From assembly GCA_965247915.1 (NCBI GenBank), contig OZ252048.1, positions 1,426,001-1,490,000 of the forward strand: a DNA stretch of 64,000 nt, in the 5' to 3' direction. The DNA is from JAKZRT01 sp965247915. Its GTDB lineage: Bacteria; Pseudomonadota; Alphaproteobacteria; Rhodobacterales; Rhodobacteraceae. Below the pieces are notes generated by a model. The model was not told the origin of the DNA and ran no database searches. It worked only from the letters and a program-made list of their open reading frames with translations. The position numbers were made by a program, and so were the translations under genes. This document shows positions 52,596 to 60,949 of this stretch, one piece after another (the first letter of the stretch is position 1; each line of letters starts with the position of its first letter).

Positions 52596-53906
52596 ATGAC
52601 CGCGCCAAAGAAGCTTTTTATCAAGACCTACGGCTGTCAGATGAACGTTTATGACAGCGAGCGCATGGCCGAGGCGATGGGCGGCGCGGGCTATGCCCTG
52701 ACCGACAAACCCGATGACGCTGACCTGATCCTGTTGAACACCTGCCACATTCGCGAGAAAGCCGCCGAAAAAGTTTATTCCGAACTTGGACGCTTCAAAG
52801 GCCTGAAGGCGGCAAATCCTGCCCTCAAGATCGGGGTCGCCGGGTGCGTGGCCCAGGCCGAAGGGGCCGAGATCATGCGCCGCCAGCCGATGGTTGATCT
52901 GGTTGTGGGGCCACAAAGCTATCACCGATTGCCCGAGCTTGAGGCGCGTGCGCAGGGCGGCGAAAAGGCGCTGGACACCGAATTTCCCGAAGAAGACAAG
53001 TTTGAAATTCTGAAAAACCGCCCGGCGACACGGCGCGCGCCCACAGCGTTTCTGACCGTTCAGGAAGGCTGTGACAAATTCTGCGCGTTCTGCGTGGTGC
53101 CTTACACGCGCGGCGCCGAGGTCAGCCGCCCGGCAGACCGGGTTCTGGACGAGGCGCGCGATCTGGTTGATCGGGGCGTTCGGGAAATTACGCTTTTGGG
53201 TCAGAATGTTAATGCCTATTGCGACCCACAGGGAAAGTCTCTGGCCGGGTTGATCTGGGACCTGTCCGAGATCGCCGACCTGAGGCGCATCAGGTTCACG
53301 ACCAGCCATCCCAACGACATGGCCGACGATCTGATCGAAGCGCATCGGGCTTGCGAAAAACTGATGCCCTATCTGCACTTGCCGGTGCAGTCGGGGTCGG
53401 ACCGGATATTGAAACGCATGAACCGAAGTCACACCGCGTCGGGCTATATCAAGCTGGTCGAGCGCGTACGCGCGGCGCGCCCCGATATTCTTTTGTCCGG
53501 CGACTTCATCGTCGGGTTTCCCGAAGAAACGGACCAGGATTTTCAGGACACTTTGGATTTGGTGCGCGCAGTCGGATACGGGCAGGCTTATTCGTTCAAA
53601 TATTCTTCGCGCCCCGGAACCCCCGCTGCCGAGCGACCAGGCGTCGACCCAGCCGTCGCGCACGAACGTTTGCAGGAACTTCAAGCGCTTTTGACCGATC
53701 AGCAGCGCGCCGCACAGGCGGCGATGGTCGGGCGCGATGTTTCGGTGCTGTTCGAAAAACCGGGCCGGATGGCCGGCCAGATGGTCGGCAAGTCCGAATA
53801 TTTGCAGGCGGTTCATGTCCCTGCGCCAAAGGTCGCTGCCGGGGATATTCGCAAGGTTCGGATCACCGGTGACGCGCCAAATTCGCTTGCTGGCGCGCTG
53901 ATCTAG
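52596..53906 (+). CDS. miaB: tRNA (N6-isopentenyladenosine-37-C2) methylthiotransferase
   Basis: Protein of 436 residues, radical SAM. An N-terminal cluster domain (TYGCQMNVYDSERM) is followed by the SAM cluster motif EGCDKFCAFCVVPYTRG (CxxxCxxC), TSHPNDM and a C-terminal TRAM domain. It adds a methylthio group to i6A37 of tRNAs reading UNN codons, which include the tRNA-Leu(UAA) at 33 kb. Divergent from the glycosyltransferase gene. Confidence 0.96.
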   Translation: MTAPKKLFIKTYGCQMNVYDSERMAEAMGGAGYALTDKPDDADLILLNTCHIREKAAEKVYSELGRFKGLKAANPALKIGVAGCVAQAEGAEIMRRQPMVDLVVGPQSYHRLPELEARAQGGEKALDTEFPEEDKFEILKNRPATRRAPTAFLTVQEGCDKFCAFCVVPYTRGAEVSRPADRVLDEARDLVDRGVREITLLGQNVNAYCDPQGKSLAGLIWDLSEIADLRRIRFTTSHPNDMADDLIEAHRACEKLMPYLHLPVQSGSDRILKRMNRSHTASGYIKLVERVRAARPDILLSGDFIVGFPEETDQDFQDTLDLVRAVGYGQAYSFKYSSRPGTPAAERPGVDPAVAHERLQELQALLTDQQRAAQAAMVGRDVSVLFEKPGRMAGQMVGKSEYLQAVHVPAPKVAAGDIRKVRITGDAPNSLAGALI

Positions 53907-54021
53907 GCGTCGGGGACGAATCATTGCAATAGATCGCGCCCCGGCACACAATTTGTTGTGTAATTTGTGCTATTAAGCCGCCCAGCTATGTGGCGTCCTG
54001 GTGCGTTTGGAGAAAAATCAA

Positions 54022-54552
54022 GTGTTCGCGCGTGCGATAAAATTCCTCGGGTATGTGATTATTTCGGCTTTTCCTGCGATGGCACTCGCGGCGGTCGAAA
54101 ACTTGGTGCTGGCGATCTGGGTTGATCCGGACGGGTGCGAGCATTGGGTGATGGACGATGGGGCGGAAGGCTATATGACCCCGCATGTGCGGCGCGACGG
54201 AACCCCGGTGTGCCGCGGCGACCCGGTTTGCGGCGTGGTCAGCGCTGACATTCTGTTCGAAACCGCCTCGCACGTTGTCACAGCGATAGGGCGCGCAAAA
54301 CTGCGTGATATATTGGCGAAAACGCCGGCGCGGGCCTACACGATCACCGGCCACACAGATGATCGCGGATCGGATGCATACAACATGGGCCTGGCGCGAC
54401 GGCGGGCCATTGCGGCCGCGAGGGTGGCCAAAGAACCGGGCGCCCCGGTCAGCAGCGTCGTCGCCTACGGCGAACGGCACCCGCGCGCCACAAATGATAC
54501 CGCCGAAGGCCGGCGGCTGAATCGAAGGGTCGAGGTCATATGCCTAAAGTGA
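54022..54552 (+). CDS. OmpA-family protein with a novel N-terminal domain
   Basis: Protein of about 176 residues. GTG at 54022 with GGAG upstream gives a signal peptide (MFARAIKFLGYVIISAFPAM). Residues 30-65 hold IWVDPDGCEHWVMDDGAEGY and DGTPVC, which recur in the next protein. An OmpA-type domain follows (DILFETASHVVTAIG, ITGHTDDRGSDAYNMGLARR, RRLNRRVEVIC). It binds the peptidoglycan in the periplasm. It overlaps the downstream lipoprotein gene by 13 bases. Confidence 0.78.
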   Translation: MFARAIKFLGYVIISAFPAMALAAVENLVLAIWVDPDGCEHWVMDDGAEGYMTPHVRRDGTPVCRGDPVCGVVSADILFETASHVVTAIGRAKLRDILAKTPARAYTITGHTDDRGSDAYNMGLARRRAIAAARVAKEPGAPVSSVVAYGERHPRATNDTAEGRRLNRRVEVICLK

Positions 54553-54839
54553 TCCGCGTTCTGCCGCTGATGGCGGTAATTTCGCTGCTCGTCGCGTGCG
54601 ACAGCAGCAATCAGCAAGTGGACCAAGGCATTGACGCCCATCCACTGGCGGATCTGCAGGCCGGTATCTGGATCGACCCCAATGGGTGCGATCACTGGAT
54701 TATCGATGACGGGATCGAAGGCTATCTTTCACAACGCCTCGACCGTACCGGCAAACCTGTGTGTTCGGGTATCGGGCCTGAAAACACCGTGGTTGACGAC
54801 TATAAAGGCGGCACGCCGATTCCGGATGAATTGTTTTGA
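54540..54839 (+). CDS. Lipoprotein sharing the DPxGCxHW domain
   Basis: Protein of 99 residues with a lipobox (MAVISLLVACDSS, lipidated cysteine near residue 20). Residues 41-80 read GIWIDPNGCDHWIIDDGIEG and LDRTGKPVCSG, paralogous to the preceding protein. Four-residue CPxC-like C...C spacing is the same in both, suggesting a disulphide. Outer-membrane-anchored partner of the OmpA-family protein is likely. Family not recognised. Confidence 0.7.
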   Translation: MPKVIRVLPLMAVISLLVACDSSNQQVDQGIDAHPLADLQAGIWIDPNGCDHWIIDDGIEGYLSQRLDRTGKPVCSGIGPENTVVDDYKGGTPIPDELF

Positions 54840-54932
54840 CAAATTGCTCGGGCAGGCCGGTTTCGCCGCCCCTGACGTCAATTTGTATTCGACGCGTACC
54901 AACCGATATGCACAGATAATCAGGAGATTTGA

Positions 54933-55958
54933 TTGCCCGCCAAAACCATGACCCCGCCGAACACGCCAGACGGTCTTTTTGAACGGCATATCGATTTCCC
55001 CGAGAATCGGCTTCTGGTCGATCTTTGCGGTGAATTTGACCGCAACCTTGCCCAGATCGAGACCACGCTTGGGGTTCAGATCGCGCGACGGGGCAACGCG
55101 TTGACCGTCATCGGGTCCGAAGATTTGGCGGCGCGCGGCGCGCAAGTGCTGGCCGAACTTTATGCCCGTCTTGAATCCGGTCGCAATGTTGAGCCCGGCG
55201 ATATCGATGCGGCGATCCGTATGGGGAATTCCGATCACGACAATGCGGCGGCGGACAAAGGCCAGATTGAGATGCTCAAGGGTGGCCGGATCGAGATCAA
55301 GACGCGCAAAAAAACGGTCGAGCCGCGCACCGAGGCGCAGAATAACTATGCGCGCAGCCTGTTCGAGCGCGAAATGGCGTTTGGCATCGGGCCCGCGGGC
55401 ACCGGAAAGACCTATATCGCGGTCGCGGTTGGCGTATCGATGTTCATCGAAGGCCATGTTGACCGGATCATCCTGTCGCGGCCCGCGGTCGAGGCGGGTG
55501 AGCGCCTGGGGTTTCTTCCCGGCGACATGAAGGACAAAGTCGACCCCTATATGCAGCCGCTTTATGACGCGCTGAACGATTTTCTGCCGGGCAAGCAACT
55601 GGCCAAGCTGATCGAAGAAAAACGCATTGAGATCGCGCCGCTTGCCTTCATGCGGGGCCGCACGTTGTCGAATGCTTTCGTGGTACTGGACGAGGCGCAG
55701 AATGCCACCACGATGCAGATGAAAATGTTTCTGACCCGGCTGGGTGAGGGCAGCCGCATGGTCATCACCGGTGACCGAACGCAGATCGATCTGCGGCGTG
55801 GTGCTACCAGCGGTCTGATCGATGCGGAACGTTTGCTGAAAGAGATTGGCGACATCTCGTTCAACTATTTCACCGCGCGCGACGTGGTTCGCCACAAGCT
55901 GGTTGCAAGGATCATCGAGGCTTATGACGGCGACGCCGATCAATCCAGCAGGACATGA
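54933..55958 (+). CDS. phoH: PhoH family ATPase
   Basis: Protein of 341 residues. Walker A GPAGTGKTYIAVAVG, VSRPAVEAGERLG-type LSRPAVEAGERLGFLPGD, Walker B FVVLDEAQNAT and TGDRTQIDL. TTG at 54933 has GGAG 7 bases upstream, whereas ATG 54948 would be too far. It forms the usual phoH-ybeY-CBS-lnt run, overlapping ybeY by ATGA. It is thought to act in RNA metabolism with YbeY. Confidence 0.92.
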   Translation: MPAKTMTPPNTPDGLFERHIDFPENRLLVDLCGEFDRNLAQIETTLGVQIARRGNALTVIGSEDLAARGAQVLAELYARLESGRNVEPGDIDAAIRMGNSDHDNAAADKGQIEMLKGGRIEIKTRKKTVEPRTEAQNNYARSLFEREMAFGIGPAGTGKTYIAVAVGVSMFIEGHVDRIILSRPAVEAGERLGFLPGDMKDKVDPYMQPLYDALNDFLPGKQLAKLIEEKRIEIAPLAFMRGRTLSNAFVVLDEAQNATTMQMKMFLTRLGEGSRMVITGDRTQIDLRRGATSGLIDAERLLKEIGDISFNYFTARDVVRHKLVARIIEAYDGDADQSSRT

Positions 55959-56443
55959 ATGCGCTGACGGACACTCTTGCCGAGTTGCCCGGATGGCGGG
56001 CGCTTGGCCTGGCCGCGATTGCGGAACGCGCGGCGGTTGCGACATTGGCCTACGCCAGGCTGGACCCGGAAGACTTTGAAATCAGCGTTCTAGGCTGTGA
56101 TGACGCCACAATCGCGCGGCTCAACGCCGAATTTCGCGCCCAGGCAATTGCGACCAACGTTCTAAGCTGGCCCTCGGCAGACCGCGCAGCAAAGATACGC
56201 GGTGTCACGCCGACCGCACCGGACCCGGGCGAGTTGGGTAATATCGCAATCGCCTATGGGACCTGTCAGCGCGAGGCAGGGGCAGAAGGTGTTGAACTGG
56301 CTGACCACACCACCCATCTGATCGTTCACGCGGTGTTGCATCTTTTGGGTTACGATCACCAAGATGATGATGATGCTGCATTGATGGACGGAGCGACATC
56401 GGCGATACTGGCGACCATGGGGATCGCCAATCCCTATGTGTAG
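55955..56443 (+). CDS. ybeY: Endoribonuclease YbeY
   Basis: Protein of 162 residues with the zinc motif HAVLHLLGYDHQDDDD (HxxxHxxxxxH) and the upstream NVLSWPS segment. It takes part in 16S rRNA 3' maturation and ribosome quality control. ATGA overlap with phoH. Confidence 0.94.
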   Translation: MNALTDTLAELPGWRALGLAAIAERAAVATLAYARLDPEDFEISVLGCDDATIARLNAEFRAQAIATNVLSWPSADRAAKIRGVTPTAPDPGELGNIAIAYGTCQREAGAEGVELADHTTHLIVHAVLHLLGYDHQDDDDAALMDGATSAILATMGIANPYV

Positions 56444-56478
56444 GCCTGCGGGCGCAGGTGTTTGGTTGGAAAGGGCCG

Positions 56479-57357
56479 ATGGGCGACAACGAAGGCTCCT
56501 CTAGTGCCGCGAAACGCGCGCCAGACGAGGAAAATCACCAACGCGGATTTCTCGGCCGGATCATCGGGGCGTTGAGCCCGGGCGATGCCCGCGAAGAAAC
56601 GGCGGAAGGTCAGGGTGACGCGTCCAACGGCCGGGCCGCGGCGGTGCCGCCACCGGGGATCGCCAACTTGCGGCGTTTGCGGGTCGAAGACGTGGCCGTG
56701 CCGCGGGCCGAAATCGCCAGCGTGTCGCTCGATTCGCAATTGGCAGAGTTGGTGGGGGTATTTCGCGACAACGGATATTCGCGCCTGCCGGTATATGACG
56801 GGACGCTCGACACCCCCGCGGGTATGTTGCACCTGAAAGATCTGGCGCTGAGCCAGGGATTCAACGGCGACCGGCCCAATTTTGATCTGCGCGCCATGCT
56901 GCGCCCGCTTTTGTATGTGCCCCCGTCGATGCCGATCGGTGTGTTGCTGCAAAAAATGCAATCTGACCGCATCCATATGGCGCTGGTCATCGACGAATAC
57001 GGTGGCGTCGACGGTCTGGTGACCATCGAGGACCTGATCGAACAGGTGGTGGGCGAGATCGAGGACGAACACGACATCGGCGAGGCTAATCAATGGGTTC
57101 GCGAAGAGCCCGGGTGTTATCTTGCTCAGGCCCGCACACCGCTTGACGAATTTGAAGCCGAGATCGGGATGCGCCTGCAATATGGCGATGACGATGACGA
57201 GATTGACACGCTTGGCGGTCTGGTTGTTCTCATTACCGGTCGGGTGCCGGCCCGGGGCGAAGTGGTGGCGCACCCCAGCGGCGCCGAATTTGAAGTCATC
57301 GACGCCGATCCGCGCCGTATCAAACGGCTGCGGGTGCGGTTGCCAAATGCCCCCTAG
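56479..57357 (+). CDS. CBS-domain/CorC transporter-associated protein (hemolysin C-like)
   Basis: Protein of about 292 residues. Paired CBS domains (VPRAEIASVSLDSQLAEL, DNGYSRLPVYDGT and MALVIDEYGGVDGLVTIEDL) and a C-terminal CorC/HlyC domain (DEIDTLGGLVVLITGRVPAR). ATG 56479 follows GGAAAGGG, so it is preferred over GTG 56458. Cytoplasmic regulator of an ion-transport or envelope function; the role is not settled. It overlaps lnt. Confidence 0.88.
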   Translation: MGDNEGSSSAAKRAPDEENHQRGFLGRIIGALSPGDAREETAEGQGDASNGRAAAVPPPGIANLRRLRVEDVAVPRAEIASVSLDSQLAELVGVFRDNGYSRLPVYDGTLDTPAGMLHLKDLALSQGFNGDRPNFDLRAMLRPLLYVPPSMPIGVLLQKMQSDRIHMALVIDEYGGVDGLVTIEDLIEQVVGEIEDEHDIGEANQWVREEPGCYLAQARTPLDEFEAEIGMRLQYGDDDDEIDTLGGLVVLITGRVPARGEVVAHPSGAEFEVIDADPRRIKRLRVRLPNAP

Positions 57358-58882
57358 TTCGGGGTTGCTGGTCGTGTTCGGCCGGCGCGTTCCCCGGTTG
57401 ATACTTGCCTTGGCGGCAGGTGTTATGGCGGGTCTGGGCCAGGTACCGTTTTCGCTGGTCTGGCTGGCGCTGCCCGGGTTCGGGCTGGCGTTTTTCCTGC
57501 ATCGGGCCGCGCCAGGCAAATCGGCGATATTCTGGACCGGACTTTTCTTTGGCCTGGGTTATTTCGCGCTGACGCTGTTCTGGATCGTCGAGCCATTCCA
57601 GGTGGATGCCGCCCGCCACGGTTGGATGGCCCCTTTCGCGCTGGTCGGGCTTGCCGGTGGTCTGGCCATATTCTGGGGCGGCGCGGGCGTTCTGGCGCGG
57701 CTGCTTTGCGGTGGTCAGGCCAGCGGGTTGGCGGCGGGGATCGCCTGGGTTGCGTCGATGGGGCTTGCCGAAATGCTGCGCGCCCGGATCCTGACCGGGT
57801 TTCCGTGGGCGATGCCCGGATATGTCTTCAGCGAAAGCCCGCTGGCCCAACTGGGCGCGGTGGTTGGCCCGCACGGCCTCAACTTTATGACACTTGCGCT
57901 GGCGGCGGCCCTGACCGGGATCGTCGGTCGGGGGGCGGTGCCCCGGGTAACAGCGCTGATTGCGGTGTTGGCACCGATCTCGCTGGCGGGGTTAATCTCG
58001 AATGCGACGCCACCGCCGATCGTGCCCGCCGATAGCCCGATGCTGCGCCTAGTCCAACCCAATGCGCCACAGGATCAAAAATGGCAAAGCGCCATGATCC
58101 CGGTTTTTTACAACCGGGCGCTCGAACTGACGCGGGCCAAGGCCGAGGTCGCGCCGGACATCGTGATCTGGCCCGAAACTTCGGTGCCGGTGTTGCTGGA
58201 GCGGGCGGGCGAGGTTATTGAAACGATTTCAAAAGCTTCCGGGCGGGCCGAGCTTGTGCTCGGGGCGCTCAGCCGGGACGATGGCGGTCTCAGGAACGCC
58301 GCCGTGTTTGTCGGGCGCGACGGCACGATTCGCGACATCTATCATAAGTGGCATCTGGTGCCTTTCGGGGAATACGTTCCCCTTCTGCCGCAGATTGCGG
58401 CCTTTGGCTGGGGCGAGTTGGCAGCCGGGATCGCCGGTGGCTATTCGCCCGGGCCGGGGCCACGTCTGGTCGGCCTTTCCGGGATCGGGCCGGTCTTGCC
58501 GCTAATCTGTTACGAGGCGATTTTTCCGCATGAACTGCGCACCGGGTCGGTCAGACCCGCGATGCTGTTGCAGATCACCAACGACGCCTGGTTTGGCACC
58601 TTTTCCGGCCCGTTTCAGCATCTGGCCCAGGCCCGGATGCGGGCCATCGAACAGGGGCTGCCGATGGTTCGGGTGGCAAACACCGGCATTTCGGCGGTCA
58701 TAGATGCGCGCGGCCGGATCGTCGCGCAGCTGCCACTGGGCCAGGCAGGGTACCTGGATTCGCGGCTACCCTCGGCCTTGCCACCGACGCCCTACAGCAA
58801 GACCGGTGATATTCCGATGCTGTTGCTTTTGGTCCTGTGCGGTGGCGCAACGCTTGTCAAAGCCCGACGGAATAAGCATTGA
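57347..58882 (+). CDS. lnt: Apolipoprotein N-acyltransferase
   Basis: Protein of 511 residues with six or so N-terminal membrane helices and a carbon-nitrogen hydrolase domain. The catalytic triad is visible as WPETSVP (Glu), YHKWHLVPFGEYVP (Lys) and ICYEAIFP (Cys). It adds the third acyl chain to lipoproteins in the inner membrane. It starts inside the end of the CBS gene in another frame (11-base overlap). Confidence 0.94.
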   Translation: MPPSSGLLVVFGRRVPRLILALAAGVMAGLGQVPFSLVWLALPGFGLAFFLHRAAPGKSAIFWTGLFFGLGYFALTLFWIVEPFQVDAARHGWMAPFALVGLAGGLAIFWGGAGVLARLLCGGQASGLAAGIAWVASMGLAEMLRARILTGFPWAMPGYVFSESPLAQLGAVVGPHGLNFMTLALAAALTGIVGRGAVPRVTALIAVLAPISLAGLISNATPPPIVPADSPMLRLVQPNAPQDQKWQSAMIPVFYNRALELTRAKAEVAPDIVIWPETSVPVLLERAGEVIETISKASGRAELVLGALSRDDGGLRNAAVFVGRDGTIRDIYHKWHLVPFGEYVPLLPQIAAFGWGELAAGIAGGYSPGPGPRLVGLSGIGPVLPLICYEAIFPHELRTGSVRPAMLLQITNDAWFGTFSGPFQHLAQARMRAIEQGLPMVRVANTGISAVIDARGRIVAQLPLGQAGYLDSRLPSALPPTPYSKTGDIPMLLLLVLCGGATLVKARRNKH

Positions 58883-58919
58883 CCCGGTCCGGCCGGACGA
58901 TTAACCCGGCCCGGTACTC

Positions 58920-58970
58920 CCGCCACAACGGCTTCCTGACGCGGCGGGGTCTGGATTTTTATCGGAGCGC
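58920..58970 (+). promoter_or_regulatory. SAM/SAH-type riboswitch ahead of metK
   Basis: The sequence CCACAACGGCTTCCTGACG (58923-58941) followed by a pairing arm CGGCGG and, after a spacer, ATCGGAGCG matches the SAM/SAH riboswitch consensus described for Rhodobacterales upstream of metK (core CACAACGGCUUCCUGxCG with GGAGCA at the end). The GGAG is also the Shine-Dalgarno for ATG 58976, so ligand binding should sequester the ribosome site. Recognised by sequence memory; covariance search would settle it. Confidence 0.85.
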
Positions 58971-58975
58971 GCCCC

Positions 58976-60142
58976 ATGTCCCGCCAGAATTTTCTCTTTA
59001 CCTCTGAATCGGTGTCAGAGGGGCACCCCGACAAAGTGTGCGACCGGATATCGGATGCCGTGCTCGACGCATTTCTGGCCGAAGACCCGCATTCGCGGGT
59101 GGCCTGCGAAACCTTCGCGACGACCAACCGCGTGGTCGTGGGCGGCGAGGTTCGCGGGCCGCAGTCGGTGATCGACCGTGTGGAAGAAATTACGCGGGCT
59201 TGTGTCAAAGACATCGGTTACGCGCAGAACGGGTTTCATCACGCCGAACTGGCGGTTTCAAACTACCTGCACGCGCAATCGGCCGATATTGCGCAGGGCG
59301 TGGATGCCTCGGGCAACAAGGACGAAGGCGCGGGCGATCAGGGTATCATGTTCGGCTATGCGGTTGACGAGACGCCCGATCTGATGCCAGCGCCGATCCA
59401 ATATGCGCATGCCATCCTGCGCCGACTGGCCGCCGAGCGCAAAAGCGGTGCCGAACCGGCGCTTGGTCCCGACGCGAAATCGCAACTTTCGGTGCGCTAT
59501 GAAGACGGCCGCCCGGTCGAGGTCATGTCGGTGGTCCTCTCGACCCAGCATCTGGATGAAAACCTGAGCTCGCGCGACGTGCGCGAGATCGTAGAACCCT
59601 ACATTCGCGCCGAACTGCCCGACGGGTGGATTACCGGGCAGACCGACTGGCATGTGAACCCGACCGGCAAGTTTGTGATCGGCGGTCCGGACGGCGACGC
59701 GGGGCTGACCGGGCGCAAGATCATCGTCGACACCTACGGCGGCGCGGCACCACATGGCGGCGGGGCGTTTTCGGGCAAAGATCCGACCAAGGTTGACCGG
59801 TCGGCGGCCTATGCGGCGCGCTATCTGGCCAAGAACGTGGTCGCGGCGGGTCTGGCGACGCGCTGCTGCATCCAGCTGTCCTATGCCATCGGCGTGGCGC
59901 GGCCGCTGTCGATCTACGCCGACACCTACGGCACCGGTAAGGTGCACGCGGAAGCCATCGAAAGGGCGGTGGCCGAGGTAATGGACCTGACCCCGCGCGG
60001 CATCCGCGAACACCTTGGCCTCAATCGTCCGGTTTTTCAGCGCACTGCCGCTTACGGCCATTTCGGGCGTCCGCCCGAGGCCGATGGTGGGTTCTCGTGG
60101 GAAAAAACTGATCTTACCGAGGCGCTGAAAGTGGCGGTTTGA
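58976..60142 (+). CDS. metK: S-adenosylmethionine synthetase
   Basis: Protein of 388 residues. FTSESVSEGHPDKVCDRISD, GAGDQGIMFGYAVDETPD and GGGAFSGKDPTKVDRSAAYA are the three signatures. It makes SAM from ATP and methionine. Translation is probably repressed by SAM or SAH through the riboswitch just upstream. Confidence 0.97.
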   Translation: MSRQNFLFTSESVSEGHPDKVCDRISDAVLDAFLAEDPHSRVACETFATTNRVVVGGEVRGPQSVIDRVEEITRACVKDIGYAQNGFHHAELAVSNYLHAQSADIAQGVDASGNKDEGAGDQGIMFGYAVDETPDLMPAPIQYAHAILRRLAAERKSGAEPALGPDAKSQLSVRYEDGRPVEVMSVVLSTQHLDENLSSRDVREIVEPYIRAELPDGWITGQTDWHVNPTGKFVIGGPDGDAGLTGRKIIVDTYGGAAPHGGGAFSGKDPTKVDRSAAYAARYLAKNVVAAGLATRCCIQLSYAIGVARPLSIYADTYGTGKVHAEAIERAVAEVMDLTPRGIREHLGLNRPVFQRTAAYGHFGRPPEADGGFSWEKTDLTEALKVAV

Positions 60143-60149
60143 CCCGGCG

Positions 60150-60863
60150 ATGCCTGAGCAAAAACACTCTCGGGCCGAACCAGGAAGGAACTTCTACGGC
60201 CGCCGCCGTGGCAGGCATCTCAAAGACAGTCAGAAACGCTATCTTGAGGAAGATTTGGCGGCGCTTTCGCCGGGTCCGGTGAGCCGGGAAGACAATCCGG
60301 AACGTCGCCTGCTTGATCTGCGTGAATTGTTCGGTGTGCGCCCGGTCTGGCTAGAGGTCGGATTTGGCGGCGGCGAACATCTGGTCCATCAGGCGGTGCT
60401 GAACCCCGAGACCGGGATCATCGGAGCGGAAGCCTATTTCAAGGGCGTCGCAATGTTGTTGGGCAAGATCAGAAAATCTGGCGCCCAAAATCTGAAAATT
60501 CACCCCGGCGATGCGCGTGATCTGATGGATGTGCTGCCCGCAGCGTCAATATCGCGCGCCTTCCTGCTTTACCCCGACCCCTGGCCCAAGAAACGCCACC
60601 ACCGCCGGCGGTTTGTAACGCCCGAGCATCTTGAGCCATTGGCGCGGGCCATGATGCCGGGTGCTGAGTTGCGGGTGGCCACAGATATTGCCGACTATGT
60701 GCGGCAGGCGCTGGAAGAGGTACCGCACGCCGGGTTTGAGTGGCTGGCAGAGGGGCGCGACGATTGGCGCAGGCCCTGGCCGGACTGGCACCGAACCCGC
60801 TACGAGGCCAAGGCGCTGCGGCAAGGGCGCATTCCTCATTACCTGACATTCCGGCGGCGCTGA
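60150..60863 (+). CDS. trmB: tRNA (guanine-N7-)-methyltransferase
   Basis: Protein of 237 residues of the class I methyltransferase fold. LEVGFGGGEHLVHQA binds SAM, and FLLYPDPWPKKRHHRRRFV is diagnostic. It methylates G46 of tRNA. It starts 7 bases after metK, so the SAM supply and a SAM user share a transcript. Confidence 0.95.
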   Translation: MPEQKHSRAEPGRNFYGRRRGRHLKDSQKRYLEEDLAALSPGPVSREDNPERRLLDLRELFGVRPVWLEVGFGGGEHLVHQAVLNPETGIIGAEAYFKGVAMLLGKIRKSGAQNLKIHPGDARDLMDVLPAASISRAFLLYPDPWPKKRHHRRRFVTPEHLEPLARAMMPGAELRVATDIADYVRQALEEVPHAGFEWLAEGRDDWRRPWPDWHRTRYEAKALRQGRIPHYLTFRRR

Positions 60864-60949
60864 TCCGACCGGCAACGGCACAGACGGGCATGGACGGCTT
60901 TCCGGTGACAAGTTATCAGGGCGCGACCGCGTTTTTTGCCGAGGGCTCA

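Noticed and set aside
51612..53951. A 779-codon minus-strand frame across miaB
   Set aside because: Only its last 287 codons form the glycosyltransferase-like gene; the rest is the antisense of miaB.
53946..53961. ACACAA-TTTG-TTGTGT hairpin after miaB as terminator
   Set aside because: Perfect 6-bp stem but no T run; may equally belong to the promoter of the OmpA-family gene.
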